A program made the translations under genes and the position numbers. Of a DNA stretch of 64,000 nt, positions 1-10,360 are shown one piece after another. Each line of letters begins with the position of its first letter. Within the stretch, counting starts at the first letter, position 1. This DNA comes from Sialis fuliginosa (taxonomy: Eukaryota > Arthropoda > Insecta > Megaloptera > Sialidae). Below the pieces are notes generated by a model that saw only the letters and a list, made by a program, of their open reading frames with translations, was not told the origin of the DNA and searched no databases. The DNA lies in assembly GCA_961205875.1 (NCBI GenBank), contig OY540821.1, positions 8,184,001 through 8,248,000 on the forward strand. Reading direction: 5' to 3'.

Positions 1-183
1 CTGGCCTACAAAAATCAAGGGTCTTTTGCCCTGACTTACACCCGAAACATGTTTGACGCATGCTACATCAAAAACGCCCCAATTCTCAGAATTTATTTTC
101 GAAGATAAAAAAAGTTGTAGGTTACGCCAAAATGAATCCACTCACGAAGTTTCAGAGGAATATTTTTTATTTCAAAATTTAAA

Positions 184-429
184 TTATTAGCAAGTGTCCA
201 TCACTGCGTGCTCATTACTGGTTTTACTTTATCTATTACTGGAGAAAAAACATACAAAATAGAAGGCTATAATTTAAAAAACAAACTATATTTGCGGACT
301 TTGATAATTAAATTGAGTTACTTGTTTCATTAGTAACATGAGTTCATGAGAATTACAAAAAAGAAGCCCGTCAATCACAAAAACAGTAAACCTTGTTCTT
401 ATAGCGGCCATAACTGGTGCCAGTACCTT
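184..429 (-). mobile_element. Family A TIR element, 5'-truncated copy (A1)
   Basis: This half-length copy of family A ends at 429 in the intact terminus ACTGGTGCCAGTACCT, followed by TTA. It aligns with the reverse complement of the first half of the full copies at 5412 and 16166, including the segment reading TTCATGAGAATTACAAAAAAG. The other half is missing to the left of about 184, where unrelated A+T-rich sequence begins. No coding capacity is seen. Confidence 0.85.
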
Positions 430-439
430 ATTAGGTATT

Positions 440-765
440 TTTTAAAGTTTTTATTTTTCCTTATTTTTCCTATCGTCAGATTCTGATAAAATTTATATGG
501 GACTACCTTGGGAGTACACTCTTTCAAACAAAAAAAGTTTCGCCAAATAAGTGCATATTTGTAGGAGTTATGCCCGAAATTACATAAAAAAATATATACA
601 GAAAAAAATTGAAAACTTCCTTTCTTGAAGTCCATGGTCAGATTCTGATAAAATTCAAATGGTACTACCTCGGGAGTATACTCTTTCAAACAAACAAAAA
701 ACACGCCCAAACATACATAAATATATCGATTGAATCGAGAATCTCCTCCTTTTTTGAGGTTGGTT
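440..765 (-). repeat. Family D interspersed repeat (D1) with internal 162 bp duplication
   Basis: On the minus strand this begins AACC(T)CAAAAAAGGAGGAG, a variant of the ACCGACTTCAAAAAAGG head seen at 27344 and 30111. The block CAGATTCTGATAAAATT plus the GGGAGTACACTCTTTCAAACA context occurs twice, at 477 and 639, so the copy carries an internal direct duplication of about 162 bp. A 103-codon frame runs through it on the minus strand (399-710). Its peptide is simply the repeat sequence translated, twice over, and I do not regard it as a gene. Confidence 0.75.
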
Positions 766-1173
766 AAAAAAATAACAGAAATTAACTACACTACTGAACT
801 GTCGGACTAGGCTCAAGCCTGCCGACATTATATGTCAAAATAAAACCATATTTTACAACTAGAAACCCAAATACGTATCTGCGGAAGTATCAAGTATTAA
901 TACATACAATATTTTAGTATAAATGAATCAACGGGCACACGATTTCCTTACAATATAATTTTCTATCTCACGTAAATTTATCTGACAAATGACGATGAAA
1001 CAAGGCCCGAGTTAATTATATATCATCTGGAAATACCGTAACGTATAATGACCTGTCATCATTTCATAAAAGCGGAACACACGTACACAGTTGTCTCTAA
1101 ATAAACAAGAACTTATATCTACATCAGATTTTTTTGAAAGCGTGTTATTATCATTTATATCTAAAATCAGAAG
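766..1173. other. Unassigned A+T-rich spacer
   Basis: No repeat family seen elsewhere in the window, no inverted repeat and no coding-like frame was recognised here. Confidence 0.5.
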
Positions 1174-1375
1174 AAAAAACATCCTTCAGGTGGTGCGAAG
1201 ATTTACTAAGCTGTTGCTTGTCTTCTGAGTGTAAGTCGTAACTTGAGTATACAAAATAATTTTACAATTCACGTAAAAAACATCCTTCAGATGTTACGAA
1301 GATTTACTAAACTATTGCTTGTCTTCTGAGTGTAAGTCGTATCTTGAGTATATAAATAAATTTTAGAACTCACGT
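1174..1375. repeat. Two-copy 101 bp tandem repeat
   Basis: The unit starts AAAAAACATCCTTCAG and runs through CTTGTCTTCTGAGTGTAAGTCGT to CACGT. It occurs at 1174 and 1275 with few differences, and a third copy begins at 1376 (AAAAAACATTTT) but breaks off at once. The CTTCTGAGTGTAAGTCG segment resembles CTTCTGGGTGTAAGCCG at about 61455 and CTTCTGGGTGTAAACCG at about 58245. The unit therefore probably derives from a dispersed repeat rather than a satellite. Confidence 0.85.
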
Positions 1376-2495
1376 AAAAAACATTTTGAATGGTGATGGT
1401 GATAGGATTCACCCCTACTGTTGGGGCGAATATGATAGTTACTGTCTTTTGATTTATTCCTCGTTGAATGAGAAATTTATAATATAGTAGACGTTCGATA
1501 TTGTGAACCCGGTTGGGAACAGTATAATACCTTTCATAGTGTAAATTCCCAATTTTGAAAGCCCTTATATATTTGTTACAACTATCAATATAATAATAGA
1601 ACTGATTCCACTGACGTTTACTGTAGCAACAGTTATATTTGATTGCTTTTTTGTCATTTTAATATATTTAGTATTGATAAAAATGTAGTAATCTATTGAC
1701 ATAAAAAAAGGTTTAAAAAACTAAAACTCGATACGATAAATATTGTTGCTGTCTATTTTCAGAAGACAATAAAAATTTAATAATATTACTTGATACATTT
1801 TACATACAATTAGCAGATATCCCACAAAGGGGTCATGGTTATGCCAGGCTTTCGCCAATGCTAGCCAACAATTGGCCCAATTTTGGATAAAGAATAGGTG
1901 ACCCGTAGCTCGGTACCTGAAGGTTGGCCTAAACTGGAACCAATATCGAAAAAGTAACAATGCATCCCAATATTCAAGCTTGGGCCCATCGTTAAGGCTG
2001 ACATTTCCTACATAGGTTATACTGTCAGTATTCTTTAGGAAGCATTAGCACATAGCAAATATTACTAACTGTTGCAGTTTTTTCTAACGTTTAGCACCAT
2101 GAATCTATTTATAATATATCACATATTACATATTCTTAAATCTTCTTTCCATCCTCTTGAATTTGATACCTTACTTGATACATTTTGAAAATTTTAGGGT
2201 TTTTATTTTGGACAATATGGCGTCTTTCATCCGCCATTTTGTTTCTTTTGGTACCTAGCTTAGACTAGACCTAATAACACATTACCTAGCGTTGTTACCA
2301 TATCGCTCCACGAGTCATTGGCGTATCATTCGGATTTTAAAATAAACATCAATTGTTTTGAATTAATTATAAAATGGATTAATAATAAATGATTTATATT
2401 GTCTTTAAAAGTATTTCAGTGATAATTGATTAACAGAGAAACTATCATCTCTCATATATATCAAATTCAATTGTAATCTAAAGCGTATTTGTATA
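1376..2495. other. Spacer with a TTGG/CCAA-rich patch
   Basis: Mostly featureless A+T-rich DNA. The segment 1835-1995 is richer in G+C and is dense in TTGG and CCAA words (CCAACAATTGGCCCAATTTTGG-like), which gives many small dyads. This is probably part of an old transposon, but no ends were found. A 79-codon minus frame at 1721-1960 has no recognisable domain and is of chance length. Confidence 0.4.
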
Positions 2496-2860
2496 TTATA
2501 AATTTTCAATTGACGCCTTTGGGGTATATTCATAGAAATGACGAAAATGACATTTAAAAAAAGTTGATCGCCATAAAATTTTGGTAACAGTCTTTCCTAA
2601 TCTAAGGTACGTGTACCTAGTGTCATTTATGTGATTTTTAAAATCGGTCCAGCCGTTTAAGGTTCCACACGAGACGAGCGAAACGAGAGTCAAGTATAAC
2701 TGTTATCTCGGTTTTTTTTTAATTGAAGTCTCGAATTTTACAAATGACAGTCTCGTCTCGCTCTTGATCTCGTTCGAACCCGAGACCGTGAAAAATCTCG
2801 TCTACAGGGATACAAACATACGTACAAACAAACAAACGAACGAACCACAAAACCGTTCTC
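2496..2860 (+). repeat. Retroposon-like tail plus TCTCG-rich segment
   Basis: The words AAAATCGGTCCAGCCGTTT (about 2639-2657) are a tail motif common in insect SINE/LINE remnants (recalled, not searched). It is followed by a region rich in CTCG/CGAG dyads (2675-2800) and an AAAC-rich simple tail near 2810-2850. Similar CTCGTCTCG-rich patches recur at about 3290, 42990-43075 and 44310-44370. Boundaries are uncertain. Confidence 0.45.
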
Positions 2861-3317
2861 CTTGCGTAGTGGGTAATTCAAATGACAAATCTGCCGTATA
2901 TACATTGTACGTGTTTATATTTTGCCGCTTCAAAATTCACTAAGCCAACAAACAAGTTGTTAAAGACTGCTATTATGTTATTTTCTGTTCTCGAACCCAA
3001 GCCATAGATTATTTTAGCAAAACATGATCTGGTTCGTAATATCCGAAAAATTACAACCAATATCTGGCTTAATTGCAGTATGAATTATTATTTACATTGT
3101 TAATTAATTTTTATTCGATGCACGTAGGATTTTTTTTTAATTTGTAATAAAACGTACGAGGCTGGTTAGTTGCTTTTCATTAAATTGGAGGAATTGTTAT
3201 GTTTTTTTTTTTTTATATTCGTTTTGAAATCGATTTATATGAATATAATGATGTGTTTGCTAGGGCTGTACAAGAAATGAGAATCGGGTGAATCTCGTCT
3301 CGTTTCAATTTCTGAAA

Positions 3318-3495
3318 CTAGCTGTTACCCGCAACTTGGTCCGCGTGGAATTTGTATTTGTTTTTATCTAATCAATTTTTGGGATATAAAGTAGCCTATG
3401 TCCTTCCTCAGGATGCAAGCTATTTCCCTGCTAAATTTCATCAAGATCGGTTCAGCGATTTAGCCATGAAAAGGTAACAAACAAACAAAGTTACA
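3318..3495 (+). mobile_element. SINE-like retroposon (head CTAGCTGTTACCCGC)
   Basis: The head CTAGCTGTTACCCGCAACTT, the middle GTAGCCTATGTCCTTCCTCA, the tail GATCGGTTCAGCGATTTAGC and a closing ACAAACAAAC tract follow one another in the same order as in the copy at 60592. No target duplication was identified. Non-coding. Confidence 0.7.
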
Positions 3496-3562
3496 GTCAA
3501 ATACCAAAATATTATTGATTAATTATATTCTACACGTCAGTTGCAGGGTAAATATATGTATA

Positions 3563-4408
3563 CAGGGTGTACAAGATAAGCGTAAATTGCATGGAGATTT
3601 GGTTAAATGAGATAAATTATTTGTAAGGAAGGGGTGAGTATTACTAAATCAAAAAAATTAATAATTTTACAAAAATCTGAAAATTCGGAATTTCTTTAAA
3701 TGGCTATAACTTTTTTGTCAAAGTAGATAAGTATATTTTGTTTGCGGTTTCATAAGGCACGATTGGTGTGTTTAAAATTGTTATATCATTTTTAGTTTCC
3801 GAGTTACAGGCCCTAACTTTAGGTTTTCTTATAGGCCACTAAGTTGGCTATAGCATATTTGTTTTTTACTCTACTTTACAACGATATGTAACTTATGTAA
3901 ATTTATTTTCGAAAATAAGTCGAAGTACTAAATACTAGTGATATTTATAAAGTATTTTATTACAAACATTTAAGTAGGCCATAAAAAACAAAAATTGTTA
4001 AACAAAAATCACAATAAAATAACAAATGAATATTTTAAAACAATAAACTATTACAAAAAAAAATGATGTAGAGTAAAAAACACGTTCAAATATGCTATAG
4101 CCAACTTAGTGGTCCATAAGAAAAGCTAAAGTTAGGGCTTGTAACTCGAAAACTAAAAGTGATATAAAAATTCTAAACACACCAATCAATTTTATACAAA
4201 AAGTGCCTTAAGAAACCGTAAATAAAAAGTACTTATCTACTTTGACAAAAAAGTTATAGCCATTTAAAGAAATTCCAAATTTTCAGATTTTTGTAAAATT
4301 ATTAATATTTTTTGATTTAGTAATACTCATCCCTTCCTTACAAATAATTCTGTATCTCTTACTTATTAAGAAATCCTCATGCATGTCACTCTTATCTTGG
4401 ACAGCCTG
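3563..4408. mobile_element. 846 bp foldback MITE with CAGGGTG ends (H)
   Basis: The left end CAGGGTGTACAAGATAAG and the reverse complement of the right end, CAGGCTGTCCAAGATAAG, match. Pairing continues inwards for about 330 bp per arm: GGCTATAACTTTTTTGTCAA on the left against its complement at about 4240-4262, and GCCACTAAGTTGGCTATAGC against its complement at about 4091-4115. Both ends are flanked by TA, as expected for a Tc1/mariner-type insertion. The central ~170 bp is unpaired. A fragment of the arm (TTTTTTACTCTACTTTACAA) recurs near 42772. No transposase is present. Confidence 0.9.
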
Positions 4409-5100
4409 TATACAAAATACCTGTAAAAATATCTAATGTCAGCTCTTTTTTCAAGCATAATAACATCAAACAAAAATATCTTTTCGAAACATAACACTTG
4501 GCTTATTATATTCGTACACAAAAAAACGTGAAATGAGTATAAAAGCAAGGGATGTTTATATTATTTCAGTACGTTTCAACCCCTTTAATTTGTACTAATT
4601 ATTATTTGTTTTGGCTGTCAAAAAAACAACAGCTTTTAAAAATAACACTCAAATAATAATTATCAGAAAAGAATTCACGCAAAGTTAAAAAACCTTTTTA
4701 TTAGTTTTCATTTATCTTTTTAAATTATAGCGTTGAAGATATTTTAAATTGAGTTCTAAGAAAATATTTTTTTTGAAGTTTATTATTTTAATTATAATTA
4801 AGAGTTTTTTAATTAATCCTTTTTTCATTAATTATTATGATGACAAATCGATACTTTTGCTTTTTTTGGTTACTACATTTTATTATTAAAAATTTATTTA
4901 CTAGTTAATTGATTTCTGAGTTAAAACAACGTCTTCTAACTAAAATTACAACAATAGAATTCAAATTACATCTAGGGTTACAAATGACTTTTTTTTAATA
5001 TTTCTGCCGTTTGTGTTCAATTTGATCAGCGATTTTGTGAGCCAGGATCTCCATATGGGGGGGAGACTGACAGGACTCTAGTTCTGGGGCTACGAGGGGG
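4409..5100. other. Unassigned A+T-rich spacer
   Basis: Very A+T-rich with homopolymer runs. A short G-rich patch lies at 5055-5100. No gene or bounded repeat was recognised. Confidence 0.4.
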
Positions 5101-5103
5101 CCG

Positions 5104-5272
5104 GTGCCGCGGCCAAAAAATCATTGATTAAAATTAAAAAGGGTCACGTAAACATTTCTATGACATGCAAACACTTATATGACATTTTTTTTGTTTATTG
5201 AATGACCTAAAATAAAGGTCATTCAAACTTACTGAAAAAAAATCTTTTTTAAGGGGAAGCGCCACAAGTTAC
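5104..5272 (+). repeat. Dispersed repeat Q, copy 1
   Basis: This contains GGTCATTCAAACTTACTGAA followed by an A-rich run and TTTTTTAAGGGG. The reverse complement of 49233-49405 carries the same order of words (ATTGATT, TTGAATGAC, GGTCATTCAAGCTTACTGAA, TTTCTTAAGAGG). Element ends could not be defined. Confidence 0.55.
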
Positions 5273-5411
5273 AGTATTGGGGCCCATAATAGGATGTGGG
5301 GACCCTGTTTCGAGCCATGATATGTATAATTATTTAGTGTCGCTAATAAGGCGACATTCGAGTTTAATGCATTATTGTTTGTATAGTTCATATTTTAAAT
5401 ATACCTATATA

Positions 5412-5936
5412 AGGTACTGGCACCAGTTATGGCTGCTATAAAAGCAAGGTTTACAGTTTTTGTGATTGACGGGTTTCTTTTTTGTATTTCTCATGAGATC
5501 AATTTAATTACCAAAGTTCGCAAATATAGTTTGTTTTTTAAATTATAGCCTTTTATTTTGTTTAATTTTTTTCTCCGGTAATGAATAAAGTAAAACTAGT
5601 AATGAGCACGCAGTGATGGACACTTACTAATAATTACAAAATGATAAGTACTACGACACGAAAGATATAAAAGAAATAACCGTCAAATTTGAAACAATGT
5701 AAAGCAGTTGCTAAGATAATAAATTAATTAATAATAACTAATAATTAGTTTAAATGTCCACCATTTTAACACACATTGACCGATTGTCATCAAATCACGT
5801 TGTAAGACAGTTAAATGTATATAGATTAATATTCAGAAATGGTAGTAATCAAATATCAACAAATATTTCTTATTCAGTATATTTAATTAAAAACTAGCCA
5901 TTACTGGGATCATATCCAAGACTGGTGCCAGTACCT
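5412..5936 (+). mobile_element. Family A TIR element, full length (A2)
   Basis: The 525 bp element is bounded by AGGTACTGGCACCAGT and ACTGGTGCCAGTACCT, with TATA on both sides, so the target duplication is TA or TATA. The middle carries three spaced motifs of the form SDGTRATGRR at about 5577-5617, and the last ~70 bp reads CCATTACTGGG before the TIR. The interior has no open frame of note, so this is a non-autonomous MITE. It is the reference copy with A5, which has the same length. Confidence 0.92.
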
Positions 5937-6746
5937 TATATTGACTTTACAGTAATGTCATTGATTTTGTGTAGACTGTACAATTATAAATAAATAAATA
6001 TATATATGTGGCAACGCGAACGTTGGCAACCCTACTTACACTTCAAAATCTAGTAATTGAAGAAACACATAATTTTCATCTACATAAGTATGTTGAGTCA
6101 ATAAATTATGTCAAACTATGATTTATATCAGCCCTATGTTGGCTTTCTACAAAAACAAATTTGAATGTCATAGAAAAGTGCACACACTCAGTGGAAATTT
6201 GTCAAACAGCACCGGAATGTTTTGAGGTGTCTATAATTAGAGACAGACGACAATATTTTGAAACCAGATAGCGCTCACAAATATGTAACCAATTAAGTAA
6301 ACTAACGATTGGCATCCTGTAAGGGTAGCTTTTCAAAAACACCGCTAAAACTTTTAGTTAAGGGATAGACGTTTATGAATATTATATTATTATTTATTTA
6401 TTTTATCTACTTACTCTATATTCTATAGATCAGGGACGGCGAATTAAATCTGTTGTCTAAAAATTCTTATTTAAAATTCACCTTCTCTGTATTATATTAT
6501 AATTTAACTTTATATGATGGTTTTAATTATTGCATCAATAATACAACTGACATATATTTATTTCATTCGTATAGGTACATTTTTATTGGAAAACATCAAC
6601 TGTTTTTTTTTTTTTTTGATTCGTGCCTGACCTAATTATTTGGTGTGCTTGCATTAATATCAGAACTATATTAAATTTTAAAAAAGTCCAATAATTCTAG
6701 GTTTATGGACGTTCCTTAATATACATATATATTTTTTTATATAGGT
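5937..6746. other. Unassigned spacer between two family A copies
   Basis: A+T-rich, with a small dyad (GGCAACGCGAACGTTGGCAACC-like) at about 6010-6032. Nothing else was recognised. Confidence 0.4.
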
Positions 6747-7162
6747 AGGTACTGGCACCAGTCTAGGTCGCTTTAAGAGCAAGGTATATCTACTGTTTTT
6801 GGAATTAAGGGGCTTCTTTTTTTAATTCTCATGAACACAAAGTAGGCAAATATATTTTTTTTTTAATTATAGCCTTTTATTTTGTTTATGTTATTCTCCA
6901 GTAATGGGTAAAGTAAAAACAGTAATGGGCACCCAGTGATGGGCATTTGCTAATGATTACAAAATGACAAATAGGCACCACAACAAATAATAAATAAATA
7001 GATTACACTAATAATTAACTTAAATGTTCATCATTTTGAAACCCATTGGTCGATTTTTCAGTAGTGGCAGTAATCAAATATCAACAAATATGTATAATGT
7101 AGTACATTTAATTAAACAAGAGTCCAACACTGGGGTATGATCCAAGACTGGTGCCAGTACTT
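6747..7162 (+). mobile_element. Family A TIR element, internally shortened (A3)
   Basis: It starts AGGTACTGGCACCAGT and ends ACTGGTGCCAGTACTTT. It aligns with A2 but lacks about 110 bp of interior. The triple motif is very clear here (CCAGTAATGGG, ACAGTAATGGG, CCAGTGATGGG at about 6899-6950). Left flank is TATAGGT. Confidence 0.88.
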
Positions 7163-7614
7163 TACCATTTCTTTGAAATTTTTATTTTAAGAATTATGAT
7201 AATGATTTTATCTACCTATTATTGTGTTAAACAAAATAAAATTTTGTTTGTAATTTTTTATTGACTCTAAATCGATCAACTGTTATGCATTTCAAGTTGA
7301 GCCAAGTGTCCATCCTAGGCTGCCATTCCGCCATTTTGGGACCACTGCATTACGACATATATACACAAAGAACAGTAGGAATATATAATTTGTAATGTAG
7401 CGAGATTACAAATCCATGTTTCGTCACCCTCTTTTAGGGCGTCAATGAGACATGGAGAAGAGATGTTTTGCCAATGATCGTTGACTTATTGCTTCCGAGA
7501 CGCGCCACCAGATGGTGACGTCGATGATCTATTTTGTGCACACTTTGTTTAAAATGCAAACACATACAGGATGTTTCGGAAGTTAGAAAATACCAGTAAA
7601 TTAAGCCCACGCAA
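7163..7614. other. Unassigned spacer, somewhat GC-richer
   Basis: Contains a CCGCCATTTTGGGACC patch (about 7330) and a CACCAGATGGTG palindrome (about 7507), both of the kind seen in decayed TIR elements. No gene was recognised. Confidence 0.4.
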
Positions 7615-7750
7615 TGATATAGTCCTTCCTCACTCCTCAGGATGCAAGCAGCTCCCTGCTAAATTTCATCAAGATCGGTTTGGCGAGCTTAGAGATGAAA
7701 AGGTTAAAAAAACAGACAGACAGAACTTCTTTCGTATTTATATTTATATA
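7615..7750 (+). mobile_element. SINE-like retroposon, 5'-truncated
   Basis: Carries the block AGTCCTTCCTCACTCCTCAG, then ATGCAAGCAGCTCCCTGC, AAATTTCATCAAGATCGGTT, and an AGACAGACAGA plus ATTTATA tail, matching the 3' two-thirds of the copies at 3318 and 60592. Family A copy A4 begins directly at its 3' end. Confidence 0.65.
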
Positions 7751-8248
7751 AGATAGTGGCACCAGTCTTGGCAAGGACCCCAGTAATGGCAAATTTTTTA
7801 TATTTGATTAATACCATTTCTGAATATTAATCTATATACATTTAACTGTCTTACAGCGTGATTTGATGACAATAGGCCAATAGGTGTCAAAATGGTGGAC
7901 ATTTAAACTAATTAATTATTGTATTATCATAGCAACTACTTTACATTGTTTCAAATTTAACGATTTTTTCTTTTATAAATTTTGTATCGTAGTACTTATC
8001 ATTAGTCCATCACTGCGTACTCACTACTGGTTTTACCTTTGCCATTACTAGAGAAAAAGCATGAACAAAATAAAAGGTTATAATTAAAAAAACAAACTAT
8101 ATTTGCGGCCTTTGGTAATTAAATTGATTAAATAAAGAGTTACTTGTTTTATTAGTAACATGAGTTCATGAGAATTACAAAAAAAAACCATCAATCACAA
8201 AAATAGTAAACCTTGCTCTTATAGCGGCCATAACTGGTGCCAGTACCT
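7751..8248 (-). mobile_element. Family A TIR element, inverted orientation (A4)
   Basis: The right end ACTGGTGCCAGTACCT is intact. The left end reads AGATAGTGGCACCAGT, so its outermost bases have diverged or been replaced. The whole copy is the reverse complement of A2. It abuts the SINE tail on its left. Confidence 0.88.
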
Positions 8249-8438
8249 TAGTATAGATTAATTTATTTTAATGTACGATTCTTGTTGGACTTTTATTTAC
8301 ATTTATTATTAAAAACCGTCAATCACAAAAATAGTAAACCTTGCTCTTATAGCGGCCATAACTGGTGCCAGTACCTTAGTATGGATTAATTTATTTTAAT
8401 GTACGATTCTTATTGGACTTTTATTTACATTTATTAAA
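8183..8438. repeat. 128 bp tandem duplication of a transposon end plus flank
   Basis: 8183-8310 and 8311-8438 are near-identical direct copies. Each contains the last ~66 bp of family A copy A4, including its TIR, plus about 62 bp of flanking DNA (TAGTATRGATTAATTTATTT onwards). The duplication therefore post-dates the insertion of A4 and created a second, orphan TIR ending at about 8376. Confidence 0.9.
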
Positions 8439-8849
8439 AACATTGCAATATAGACTTTTTGCATTAGCAAAACAATCTTTGATCATCATAACTTATCGGC
8501 CAATGTCCAGTAGAGAGAGAGAACGTATATAATTTATACATATGTATATGAATGTATATTGTATATTATTATACAGTTACACAATTTCACAGTACGGCTC
8601 AACTGCATAAACATATTATATTTATATAATATAATTTTAATTGGATATTAAAGCATAAAATCAGCCAAACAAAATAATGAAATTGTATTTTTTTATCTTA
8701 TGTATGTAGTATGTATGTATGTAAAATATTGTACAATGTACATTCCTATATATGTTAATATAAATAATAAATATTTATATTATGCAAGGGTTGCTAAAAT
8801 GAACGACTTAAAATGTGTCTGGAACTCTTATTATATTCACAAATTCTCA
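8439..8849. other. Unassigned spacer with simple repeats
   Basis: Short AGAG and ATGT-rich simple tracts (about 8513-8555 and 8700-8725). A 95-codon plus frame (8700-8987) starts here and runs into the adjacent repeat. It has no recognisable domain and is probably chance. Confidence 0.4.
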
Positions 8850-9168
8850 CTAGCTGGACCCGCGCGGCTTCGCTCGCGTGGACTACGGAATTGTTTAGGA
8901 TTTAAAAAAAATATAGTTGAATTAAGTACAAATACGATTAGTTATTATTGTAATAAAAACCAAACAACACTTAAATTACCTACGTAATAAAAACGAATCA
9001 GAACAAAAAGTAAAAATAATTTTTGTTCTATTTAAATTTAAAAGTTAATTATTGAAAACAAAATAAACAATTAACAATCTACTCGGCACGCTCCCTCCTT
9101 ACCACACGCCGCGACACGGGTTCCCATCGCGCGAATAATATATTCCCGTATTTATATTTCACGATATT
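8850..9168 (+). repeat. Dispersed repeat L, copy 1
   Basis: It begins CTAGCTGGACCCGCGCGGCT, a retroposon-like head, then continues TTGTTTAGGATTTAAAAAAA and shares about 250 bp with 28793-29092, including CGGCACGCTCCCTCCTT, CATCGCGCGAATAATAT and TTCCCGTAT. Both copies are open for the same ~31 residues (LGFKKNIVELSTNTISYYCN), because the nucleotides are nearly identical. I do not take this as evidence of coding. Confidence 0.75.
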
Positions 9169-10192
9169 AATTTATATCGGCGAAAACGATGTAAAATAGA
9201 GCAAAAATGAATATGGTCAATTTTACAGACAAGAAAATTTCCTATAAGAAAGGTACTTCGGTATATGTTTATCTCAAGCTAATAGTTCAGGAGTGAGAAT
9301 CGTTCAAAACTCGACACCAAAATATATATTTTTTTAATGTCACAATTTTCCTTGTTTCAACAGTTAATAAAAAAAACTACACATTATTGGGAAGTTACGA
9401 GTTCAAAACTGATTTTTGTTTTAAATTGTATAGCTATAGCGATTTATTAATTCCATTTTAAAATCTTATTTGATCGGACTATAACAATACAAATAAGATT
9501 ATATAAATTATATAAACGGTTATAGAAACGAATACAGTGCGAGCGGGTCGCCAGTTTTACATATAAATAATTAAATAATTTAAAGTCAATATTTACCATC
9601 CCTGTATAAACACTATTATAAACGTATATGTTTTCTAATTTCATAGTTATTTTATATTGTATTCGTTTCATGTAAGATTGCCTATTCGATAAAAATGAGT
9701 TGTTATCTTATAAAACAATTGTCTATATTGTTTTATTATTTTAATTTCTTTTTAAACTTGACTTCAACCTCCAGAGCAAACTGTTATTATGATTACTTTA
9801 TTATTCTTCGTGTCTGTATTTTTTGTTTAAGGACATTGAATTTTTTTTTCATTTTCAAACAATTCTGTTAAAAGTTAATACAAAAATAAGAGGAAAAAAA
9901 ACATAGATCGCAAGTGAATTTATTTTAAATTAATTTTAGAATCTTCACATTCCATCGGGATAGGATACAAATATTCGACTAACTGAATTAGGTAAAAATA
10001 TTTAATTTCATCGATTTTTATGAAAACTGTAGATGTGTTTAAGGGGGCAAGAAAAGGCCCAACTATCGATAAGTGCAAAGAGAACATTAGCTTTCCTTTT
10101 CTAACATACTGAAACCACTGAACTACCCCGCGTTCGCGGTTACCCCACTCTCCCCTATAACCAAATTATTATGTATGAAATACATACGAGAT
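9169..10192. other. Unassigned A+T-rich region
   Basis: No family member or foldback was recognised. At 10085-10170 the words CACTGAACTACCCCGCGTTCGCGG look like a scrambled piece of a retroposon head. A 74-codon minus frame (9447-9671) is of chance length. Confidence 0.4.
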
Positions 10193-10360
10193 TTATGGTA
10201 TTGTTGAACCGATTTTTTCGAATTCTATCAAACTATTTTCGCTGTAACTCAAAAACGGCAAAACATAAAAGGGCGAAATTTTATATTTAAAGCCAAGAAA
10301 ACCTCTTATTTTATATAACAATCTTACAACAGGAAACGGAAGTTTCCTTTTTAATTTATA
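10193..10360 (+). repeat. Family B fragment (B1)
   Basis: Contains ATTTTCGCTGTAACTCAAA, AAGGGCGAAATTTTATATTT, AAGAAAACCTCTTATTTTA and then AGGAAACGGAAG in the same order as family B at 30390, 36171 and 57250. Both ends are lost. Confidence 0.65.

Noticed and set aside
399..710. 103-codon minus frame
   Set aside because: It is family D repeat sequence translated, including an internal duplication that doubles the peptide.
2760..2790. tRNA B-box-like GTTCGAACCC
   Set aside because: No A box or cloverleaf can be drawn. The surrounding sequence is CTCG-rich repeat.
8880..8987. Conserved peptide LGFKKNIVELSTNTISYYCN in two copies
   Set aside because: The nucleotides of the two repeat L copies are nearly identical, so an identical peptide carries no evidence of selection.
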